Source: Diphasiastrum complanatum
Taxonomy: Eukaryota > Streptophyta > Lycopodiopsida > Lycopodiales > Lycopodiaceae
NCBI GenBank assembly: GCA_029204225.1
Contig: CM055094.1
Span: 24,886,541 to 24,950,540, forward strand
Reading direction: 5' to 3'
DNA: 64,000 nucleotides
The notes under the pieces were generated by a model, which saw nothing but the letters and a program-made list of their open reading frames with translations, made no database searches and was not told where the DNA came from. The translations under genes were made by a program, and so were the position numbers. Below, one piece after another: positions 60,501 to 64,000 of this stretch. Within the stretch, counting starts at the first letter, position 1. Each line of letters starts with the position of its first letter.

Positions 60501-63500
60501 GTTGCGGATATTCTTACAAAGGCACTTCATGCAAAATTATTTCATCGTCATAGAAAGAAGCTTGGAGTATGTAAAATTGACCACACTTAAGAGGGAGCTG
60601 TTATGGTTTAAGTTTGGGTCAATTTCAGCATGTATTTTGGCGCCACACAACATTGTTTTTTTCCTCTCTCAAAGGTTAAATAGGTTTTCCAAGTTTGTAA
60701 ATAGGATCCTAGGGGCAATTTCACATGGAAACTTGTAGAACGAGGCAAAACATGCCAAAAATTGTTGCATGAAGGTAGAATATGAAAACCCATGCATAAA
60801 ATGTGTAAACTTGAGTTTTAGCATGTGGGACACCTACACTTACACTTAGAAGCCATGTACATCACAAATCATTTGTTCTAAACTATAAAAGAGACCCTCC
60901 TCCTCCCAATCGGCGCACTTCCTGTGGAGAGGTCTTTCTCACAATGCCAGAGGTCTTTGCTCTCTTGTGTGGTGAAATTTCTTGCTCATTTATGCTAATT
61001 GTTATGTTATCCAATTATTTTCTAGATTGGTGTTTGTTGGATCTTGTTTCTTTCATTGTAATCTTGCTGACATTATGTTCTTTGTGTTGAAAGTTTGTGA
61101 GCAGCAAGTATTCAAGATCCATTCGGCCTAATTGAAGAAGCAATATCATAGGTTTTAATGCTATAATACTTTCTATAACATCCACCATCATTCTAGATCA
61201 TGTAGCAAGTTCTTTTGTGAGTATTATGTGATTTTCTGCTCACGTTCTCTTCATCTTCTCCGCTGTCCACCATAGCCGGGAAGATCCAATCGCTACATAA
61301 GTTCGATATTTTGGATCTAGACTTGTGTTCTTGCTCCTAACATCAATAATAGAGGATCTAGAGCATTTTTCAGCATCTTTTGCACAAAAATTTGTTTGCT
61401 GAAATTTCAAAGCTTCATCTTGCATGCATAGTGTTTCTTCCATGCATGTGAGTATTTTCTTCATCAATTCATTGCATGTCTCCAGAATTTCTCTGTTTGC
61501 TTGCATGTTTGATTGCATGTTGAATGCATGTTGTTAGTTTTGAGCTATTTTGAGTTGTAGAAGACCATCAAGGATTCCTAGTTTGGTAAACCTTGATTTA
61601 AAGGTCCTAGCTATCTCTATTCTCAATCAGTAACACTTATGTCAAATTCAAATGTAAAAACTTGCATGATTGCAGCGGAATGCGTTCCGCCGCAATCCTG
61701 TTCTGGAACGGGAGCATTCCAGACAACGGAACAATGTCCAGAACGCGTTTAATTTTTTTTTTAATATAATAAGATATATACAAATCATAGGTCCTGCGCG
61801 GTACTGTACCGCGGATCCAGGTACCGCGGTACCATATCGGTCCCGCGGTACCAAAAAATAAAAAAATTATTTTTTTTGCGAAAATAACACGGGAAAAAAT
61901 TTAAATTTTTTTTATTTATTATGGTACCGCCCTGGTACCGCGGATCTGAGGGCGGTACCGTACTGGCGGTACCACCATTATGGTACCGACGGTACCATAA
62001 TGGCAGTACCACAGGAGGGAACTATGATACAAATGCTCAATATATGATATAAAAACAGTATATGAATTTCTATATACTATTTTTGGTTTAAAAAAGAAAA
62101 AAATAATAAGTTTTAAAAATAATTGCAGGATATTCATCAAAAAAAATTGCAAAATATCTAGCAAAAATTGGGCCGATACATTCAATAGTATCTGACCAGA
62201 ATAGGGTCCCTGTAGTGTTAAAAAAAAATTGAAAATCACCATCAGATCCCCCATAAAATTTGCTGCCATTTGACACCCATTTTGCCAAAAAAAAAAAAAA
62301 AAAAAAAAAAAAAAAGCGTTCTGGGACAGCGTTCTAGGCAAAAATCTGGAACGTGTTCCAAAACAAGGGGTGCATCTTTGGTAGAAAGATATACAAAGTT
62401 GATCTAAAACTTTAACTTTACTGATCTTGAGAGAAAGTAAATCACAATAACAACAAAAGGCATGTTGCTAAAATGCACCCAACTAACTACGCACAAAAAT
62501 AAACACCATACCTCTACCAGGCTTATAGGTGTACTTCCTTAGCACTTGCTAGTTTGACACTTGCAGGCCGACACGTGGCACATGCATACCAACAACCAGC
62601 TCATGCGACTTGGCACGTAAGCATGGCATACAAGAGTTTCCAAAAGCATTTAACATGTGGTCCACCTCCATATGTCACACATAGTATACCTCAACCTAAC
62701 TCGCTAATCTGGATCTTAGAACAAAGAGAAGCCTAAGCATACATCTAAATTGCATTTGGCTTAGATCATTTCATATACTCATGACAATAGTATTGACTTA
62801 CTGTGCACGTATAATTGCCATCCACATTTTGCCATAATCTTCTGTTTGTGCTATATTGTGCGCGTCCACCCCAGACGCGGCCATTTCGCGTCTGCGTCCG
62901 ACGTCGACATGGGGACGCATCCTTTTTTTTCTTTTCTTTTTTAAACTTTAATACACATTTATAAAACAAAAAAAGTGCGTCCACCCCAGACGCATCCCAG
63001 GATGCGCGTCCGCGTCCGGGTCCTCCAACCTTTGATTTATTCATAGCTTCTAATTATAGCACTATTATGAAAAAGACGAGTTGGGATTAGCATCCTAAAA
63101 TACTTGGATATTCAATTAGTAATGATTGAAACCTCCTTTGGAAATTGCTCAAATAGGATACTGAAAGGTAGGAGTCTTTGAGTTCTTCATGTTTTCATAG
63201 CTCCATCTTTTCTTACTATTTTCTATATTTTTTAGGCAATCTTTACATCATTGATTTTATTGGGATTGTTAGAACCTCAGAAGTCTGTTCCAACGAAAAA
63301 CGAAACGTACTAGGTTGGAACATAGAGTCTAAAAGCAAAAAGAAAAAAAAAACTTATGGTCAACTGCAAGTGAAGAATGGTAACCAGTACAATTTATTGT
63401 AAATTTTGTTCATAAAATCTACAGGATAAAAAGGTTTTCGCAAGTTAGAATACCTTGTTATACTGCTATCAACTACGAGGTAATCATGAAGCTGCTGTTT

Positions 63501-63511
63501 GATGTGATGTG
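42419..63511 (-). CDS. ORC3: Origin recognition complex subunit 3, C-terminal half, split by long introns
   Basis: ORC3 is part of the nuclear six-subunit complex that marks replication origins and helps load MCM helicase. Reading leftward I find exons (high to low): 59623-59578, 59509-59370, one or more not located, 55465-55396, 55027-54870, 54738-54667, 52280-52205, 43490-43357, 43034-42840, 42521-42419. A less certain exon lies at 63511-63454. All listed introns obey GT-AG and the reading phase is kept across each adjacent pair. Signatures in order: CLYEVGKYFGFSFADIYCEA, DLPPTTFSAVLEEWKRLA, AAELLERIY, ALLFHEVFCF, YLHCTCC...SPSMHDTS, YSLSQGS...NIHDCYQSF, a Lys/Arg-rich loop, and ELQIVGLFRMPTKKRPDYV before the stop. 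These follow the known C-terminal order of plant ORC3, including the final winged-helix. The N-terminal half must lie right of the window. No stop or frameshift is seen, so the gene is probably functional. Confidence 0.88.
42840..43034 (-). CDS. ORC3: ORC3 penultimate exon
   Basis: Acceptor TTTGCAG at 43035-43041; donor GTATCC after 42840. The sequence runs from YSLSQGSDNIVNIHDCYQSF through a Lys/Arg-rich loop (SRDIKSSKRKRDLSKK) to ASIQ. The usual Trp of the HDW.QSF box is Cys. Phase fits both neighbours. Confidence 0.92.
43357..43490 (-). CDS. ORC3: ORC3 exon with C-x-C-C motif
   Basis: Codes for ALTAETRKQIHADVLTSHDY, LHCTCC and SPSMHDTSLL. Donor GTGAGT after 43357. I chose the acceptor at CGAAAG just right of 43490 because it joins in phase to the exon ending NLLKQ at 52205. 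Confidence 0.9.
43759..44146 (-). repeat. 3' LTR of element E
   Basis: Matches 49808-50190 throughout. On the minus strand it starts TGCTCATTACATTTGC and should end CATTCA; here the end is CATTCG. The purine-rich CTGCAGGGGAAAG lies directly upstream on the minus strand (44150-44162). Confidence 0.88.
44394..44684 (-). pseudogene. Integrase C-terminus with chromodomain-like end, element E
   Basis: The frame shows LFPFLPAAIHQVRLQHSDRR, then VQWDGRPIEEATWEPIDVY. The latter is the core of the chromodomain that ends chromovirus integrases (V.W.G....EATWE). The upstream integrase core is missing and is replaced by the repeat-built frame. Confidence 0.72.
44685..46529 (-). other. Repeat-built long open frames of element E, unknown product
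   Basis: An unbroken frame of 479 codons (46529-45090), followed in another frame by 45074-44685, is rich in Trp, Phe, Leu, His and Ser. Modules recur: DIWHSWLLCIAW...GPV, DIWHSWLLRMAW...GPVD, HILMAWVIASF, ELLHIAWS, IPWHSWLL and TWHS. The DNA words behind them (GGCATTC(T/C)TGGTTRYT, CATATTGCTTGG) are diverged tandem repeats. No RT, RNase H or integrase motif is present where these should lie. The open frame may reflect selection, or only a repeat unit that happens to lack stops in one frame. Confidence 0.5.
46563..47562 (-). pseudogene. Protease-bearing region of element E
   Basis: In the frame 47626-46277, YIALVDTSSTHSFISS (about 46985-46935) is a retropepsin active site with DTG changed to DTS. 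After a frameshift, 46832-46563 contains LEHYDIIFGVDWFSSLGTVV, the segment that follows the protease in chromoviruses (YD.ILGMDWL). The 200 residues before it are Asp/Val/Ala/His-rich and contain GLVVYSLAYFADTRLDEY. A similar stretch recurs in the 479-codon frame (GLVCTYDVFLDEYFGYSF), which suggests internal duplication. No zinc knuckle was seen. Confidence 0.7.
47564..47640. mobile_element. Palindromic-word insertion, CGAATCG family
   Basis: Starts CATAGTTGCAGCGAATCG and continues with several overlapping palindromes of GCGAATCGCGATTCGC type, then an A-rich run. The start matches the ends of the small hAT-like elements at 58019 and 63991. It breaks the reading frame of element E. The right end and a target duplication were not found. 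Confidence 0.5.
47640..48900 (-). other. Interior of element E between protease region and leader
   Basis: Mostly non-coding as it stands. A GC-rich block (47930-48150) repeats CAGGGGGT(T/C)CGG and CGGTAGTCCCC words in near-palindromic order. The minus strand at 48560-48440 has text (KWLTHLQYFFDTYRPTC) that could be a Gag scrap but is not convincing. Confidence 0.35.
49335..49765 (-). repeat. Minisatellite, about 80-bp unit, six copies, in the leader of element E
   Basis: The core GTAGGGCGCTGGACAGCCTC (or GGGCAGCAGCT) recurs at about 49339, 49411, 49498, 49579, 49660 and 49738. The intervening sequence (AATCGGTGGAGAAAATC..., AAAGTGATGA...) also repeats. Two subtypes alternate in the left part. 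The array lies directly inside the PBS. Confidence 0.85.
49792..49803 (-). other. Primer-binding site of element E
   Basis: On the minus strand TGGTATCAGAGC, the initiator Met tRNA site used by chromoviruses and copia elements, five bases after the LTR end CATTCA. Confidence 0.88.
49808..50190 (-). repeat. 5' LTR of element E
   Basis: TGAATGAAGCC on plus is the LTR 3' end beside the PBS. The other end reads GTAATGAGC at 50190, with the terminal A changed. A TATA-like CCTATATATACCCC stands at 49952 and in the left copy at 43908. Confidence 0.88.
50300..50616. mobile_element. Possible palindromic-word insertion, GGGGAAAC family
   Basis: Two blocks of TTTCCCC/GGGGAAA words (50315-50405 and 50565-50610) face each other, and the right one ends ...AAAACTATG, like the ends of the hAT-like set. 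No target duplication was found. Confidence 0.35.
51690..51905 (-). mobile_element. Possible tRNA-derived SINE
   Basis: On the minus strand GTAGCATGCTTGGGTTGG is followed about 20 bases later by GGTTTGATTCCC. Their spacing and text resemble the A and B boxes of an RNA polymerase III promoter. The tail is only weakly A/T-rich and no target duplication was confirmed. It lies in an ORC3 intron. Confidence 0.4.
52205..52280 (-). CDS. ORC3: ORC3 exon, FHEVFCF region
   Basis: Acceptor TTTGCAG, donor GTGAGA. Twenty-five codons read LIPSEALLFHEVFCFTDVN and LLKQ, matching the P.ES.PFHE..CF segment of ORC3. The intron to the next exon is 8.7 kb and contains the whole LTR element at 43.76-50.19 kb. Confidence 0.9.
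53133..53258. mobile_element. Possible palindromic-word insertion, GTTCCGG family
   Basis: Opens CTAAGTTGC, carries GCGTTCCGGAGG, GCGTTCTGGAACACCGGAAC and an (AATA)n run, and closes with TACAACTATG, the mirror of the CATAGTTG ends. The flanks show no 8-bp duplication. Confidence 0.4.
53323..53741. mobile_element. hAT-like small element, GAACCG/CGGTTC words
   Basis: The ends are CATAG...CTATG. Flanking 8-mers are identical: CATAGATT at 53315-53322 and at 53742-53749. The interior at both ends is made of GAACCGTG, CACGGTTC, CAGTTC and GTTCTGAGAACCG words that complement each other. The centre is AT-rich with no frame. The size (419 bp) and 8-bp duplication fit a non-autonomous hAT element. Confidence 0.75.
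53860..54390. mobile_element. Palindromic-word island, TTCCTAAGGAACG family
   Basis: From TACCCATTCCTAAGGAAG onward, CCTTAGGAGC, CGTTCCTAAGGAACG and TTTAGGAACCATTCC form repeated inverted words. The right part has AAGGAATGGTTC, AAAGAACCGTTCC, TTCTAGAACGTTC and TGGAATGTTCTGGAATT. The middle has a second theme, TTTTGGCAACC, repeated about five times (54073-54190). The ends are not defined. Confidence 0.5.
54667..54738 (-). CDS. ORC3: ORC3 exon, AAELLERIY region
   Basis: Acceptor ATAACAG, donor GTATGA. Reads QAGYRSEFYVVKTMAAELLE and RIY, corresponding to the helix before the FHE segment. Its first base completes a Lys codon begun in the exon to the right. Confidence 0.85.
54870..55027 (-). CDS. 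ORC3: ORC3 exon, linker region
   Basis: Acceptor TATGTAG, donor GTGAGA. Starts LNAEITSFQLKMANFP and continues with a Gly/Asp-rich hydrophilic linker, a variable region in ORC3. Phase matches both sides. Confidence 0.75.
55396..55465 (-). CDS. ORC3: ORC3 exon, DLPPTTF region
   Basis: Acceptor TGCTACAG; donor GTCTAT. Reads DLPPTTFSAVLEEWKRLASH, matching the V.DLP......L..W segment of plant ORC3. The alternative donor 18 bp further on (CTG|GTTAAG) would break phase with the next exon. Confidence 0.8.
55470..58010. other. ORC3 intronic stretch, one exon expected but not found
   Basis: At least one ORC3 exon should lie between 55465 and 59370. I tested the GT-AG candidates I could see, and none gave the right phase and text. 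A minus-strand frame at 57421-57146 (CCRHFLLLLKRDVIDAANGG and on) looks protein-like but matches nothing I know. A short (AT)n lies near 56240. Confidence 0.4.
58019..58238. mobile_element. hAT-like small element, GGAACG/CGTTCC words
   Basis: Ends CTTAGTTGCCCATTCCG and, inverted, CTTAGAAGCCCATTCCG: 15 of 17 positions agree. Flanking 8-mers TGTCATAT (58011-58018) and CGTCATAT (58239-58246) differ at one base. Both arms consist almost wholly of GGAACG, CGTTCC, GTTCCGGAAC and GTTCGGAAC in alternating sense, separated by an AT-rich centre of about 70 bp. No coding capacity. Confidence 0.8.
58247..59360. other. ORC3 intron sequence
   Basis: No exon or element recognised. A plus-strand frame at 58957-59301 is open but has no resemblance to any family and lies antisense in the intron. 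Confidence 0.4.
59370..59509 (-). CDS. ORC3: ORC3 exon, CLYEVGK region
   Basis: Acceptor TTTGTGCAG, donor GTATTC. Reads CLYEVGKYFGFSFADIYCEA and ends ESVILKI plus two bases of an Arg/Ser codon. This is the conserved CLYEAGK....LLD..CEAL box of ORC3. The partner exon to its left (toward 55.5 kb) was not located. Confidence 0.87.
59578..59623 (-). CDS. ORC3: ORC3 short exon before CLYEVGK
   Basis: Acceptor GCAATAG, donor GTTGAA after AAG. Reads LKFVVDEFWNEKHHK, which fits the LK....(K/E).W segment just before CLYE in ORC3. It joins phase 0 to the exon at 59509. The donor is weak. Confidence 0.55.
59772..60327 (-). pseudogene. LINE fragment: ORF1 end and endonuclease start
   Basis: The frame 60327-60052 contains RVLLVKFADPKASKFVLQNR and KGTQVCVDKDLTPTQEE, similar to the RRM-like C-terminus of some LINE ORF1 proteins (VKF....R..VL......KGT.I.V.EDLT). 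After a frame change, LKLNVVFCNCYGF and DTVLLAETCEEV correspond to the first strands of an AP-like endonuclease (VLLAET). GFIKFTKK follows. Stops break it, and no RT remains. It lies sense to ORC3, inside an intron region that also holds the copia 3' end. Confidence 0.5.
60340..60590 (+). pseudogene. Copia RNase H C-terminus
   Basis: The frame reads FHGRTKHIHIKYHHLRDLVK, then DMVADILTKALHAKLFHRHR and KKLGV, the end of copia Pol (F..R.KHI...YH..R......ADI.TK.L....F...R..LG). It is truncated on the left at about 60340 and runs directly to a polypurine tract and LTR. Antisense to ORC3. Confidence 0.85.
60588..60598 (+). other. Polypurine tract
   Basis: AAGAGGGAGC directly precedes the TGTTAT start of the LTR and follows the Pol stop. 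Confidence 0.75.
60599..61180 (+). repeat. 3' LTR of the copia fragment
   Basis: Starts TGTTATGG after the purine tract and ends TCTATAACA, so the termini are the inverted repeat TGTTAT/ATAACA. A TATA box (TATAAAAG, 60884-60891) stands where U3 should end, and R/U5 follow. About 582 bp. Confidence 0.75.
61181..61660. other. ORC3 intron sequence
   Basis: A minus-strand frame (61518-61240) has a helical start (EILETCNELMKKILTCMEET) but no partner. Nothing else was recognised. Confidence 0.35.
61665..62375. mobile_element. Palindromic-word element, GGAATGCGTTCC family, host of a nested insertion
   Basis: The left end CATGATTGCAGCGGAATG resembles CATAGTTGCAGCG at 47564. It carries GCGGAATGCGTTCCGC, CTGGAACGGGAGCATTCCAG and CAGAACGCG. 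The right block (62315-62370) has GCGTTCTGGGACAGCGTTCT and GGAACGTGTTCC. Between them lies the complete element 61786-62026. Poly-A of about 30 at 62287-62315. The right end is uncertain. Confidence 0.5.
61786..62026. mobile_element. hAT-like small element, GGTACC/CCGCGG words, nested
   Basis: Ends CATAGGTCC and, inverted, CATAGTTCC. Flanking 8-mers are identical: ATACAAAT at 61778-61785 and 62027-62034. The arms are made of GGTACC, CCGCGG, GGTACTGTACCGCGG and GGCGGTACC words. Length 241 bp, no coding capacity. It sits inside the element at 61665-62375. Confidence 0.82.
62855..63035. repeat. Palindromic-word island, GACGC/GCGTC
   Basis: Left block: GCGCGTCCACCCCAGACGCG, TTTCGCGTCTGCGTCCGACG, TCGACATGGGGACGCATCC. 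A T-rich and A-rich centre follows. Right block: GTGCGTCCACCCCAGACGCA, GGATGCGCGTCCGCGTCC. The two blocks are partly direct and partly inverted copies. The ends are not clear. Confidence 0.55.
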
Positions 63512-63991
63512 CTCAATTCATGATCAGCTAATGTAAGAATAGAATTACATTCACATAATCAATCAACCTTTGAAAATGTATAGCTTATAGAGACAAATGA
63601 TATTCAATTGAGCTAAGGCACCTCGTGAACTCACTACTACCACGTGAGCAAAGACTAATCAGAAAGTTAAACTTATCCAATAAATCCCATGAACATGATT
63701 GTCATCATATATAGGGGGTGTTGAGCAATACTGTTATTCTCATTATATGGTGGTTATGCTTGAATCTGTATTGTTTCATCTGTAATGTTTCATGGTTTTT
63801 AGGTAATTTCATGGTTTTGTCAAGTTTGTCGTTGATTAATTCTATGGTGGCTAATTGTTAGTGTTTTACAGTTTTTAAAGTATTCCCCAAACAATGCATA
63901 ATTTAACCCCCCAAAACAATGCATAAAACCTTAAAACCCCCAAATTTATAATCTCCAAACCCAAACCCATGTTCCGGAATGGGCAACTATG
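63276..63991. mobile_element. Possible larger hAT-like element with GTTCC/GGAAC ends
   Basis: Identical 8-mers GTTAGAAC stand at 63268-63275 and 63992-63999. The ends are CTCAGAAGTCTGTTCC and, inverted, CATAGTTGCCCATTCC. The left end has GTTCCAACG and GTTGGAAC words, the right end GTTCCGGAATGGGC. The 716-bp interior is AT-rich and contains a possible ORC3 exon (63454-63511), so either the bounds or that exon may be wrong. Confidence 0.5.
63454..63511 (-). CDS. Possible ORC3 exon
   Basis: Donor GTATTC after ACAAG; acceptor TTGAG is weak. The only open frame reads HHIKQQLHDYLVVDSSIT and ends with two bases that complete Ser in the next exon. Protein resemblance is slight, and the piece lies inside the apparent bounds of a hAT-like element (63276-63991), so it may be false. 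Confidence 0.33.
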
Positions 63992-64000
63992 GTTAGAACT

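Overview
This is nuclear DNA of a land plant, very probably a vascular plant with a large genome and long introns. Three observations support this. Most of the window consists of broken LTR retrotransposons whose primer-binding sites fit plant families: the initiator-Met type TGGTATCAGAGC and the TGGCGCCGTTGCCGGGG type. Genes are split by kilobase-scale introns. No bacterial-style operon, ribosome-binding site, CRISPR array or rRNA/tRNA gene is visible. The species cannot be named from the sequence.

Layout. 1-1.4 kb: unassigned flank. 1.4-8.7 kb: scrambled Ty1/copia remnants enclosed by two copies of one LTR in opposite orientation (1417-2176 plus, 7978-8717 minus). 9.4-11.1 kb: plus-strand Ty3/gypsy remnant (protease and linker). 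11.1-11.7 kb: fragment of a reverse transcriptase that is neither Ty1 nor Ty3 type. 14.4-24.0 kb: minus-strand Ty3/gypsy element of about 9.6 kb with gag, zinc knuckles, RT, RNase H, integrase and an extra coding region of about 2.8 kb after integrase that has its own TATA box. 24.1-28.5 kb: two minus-strand copia gag/LTR remnants and one small single-exon gene (25183-25578). 28.9-33.1 kb: an unknown coding-like segment with an out-of-frame tandem duplication, a 1.2 kb A-rich word island, and a minus-strand gypsy remnant. 33.8-34.0 kb: a long (TC)n(AC)n microsatellite. 36.5-39.3 kb: plus-strand gypsy leader and gag. 39.3-42.4 kb: nothing recognised.

The one confidently identified host gene is ORC3 (origin recognition complex subunit 3), on the minus strand from 42419 to at least 59623 and probably beyond the right edge. 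I located its last seven coding exons by splice signals, reading phase and protein resemblance, then further exons upstream, with at least one exon between 55.5 and 59.4 kb not located. Its introns hold a 6.4 kb chromovirus-like LTR element without a reverse transcriptase (43.76-50.19 kb), a possible SINE, a LINE fragment, a copia 3' end with LTR, and a set of small hAT-like elements.

The most unusual feature is that last set. The elements have ends of the form C[AT]TAG...CTA[AT]G and 8-bp target duplications. Each is filled with self-complementary short words, and the word differs from element to element (GGAACG/CGTTCC, GGTACC/CCGCGG, GAACCG/CGGTTC, CGAATCG/CGATTCG, GACGC/GCGTC) while staying consistent within one element. 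I found no transposase for them in the window.
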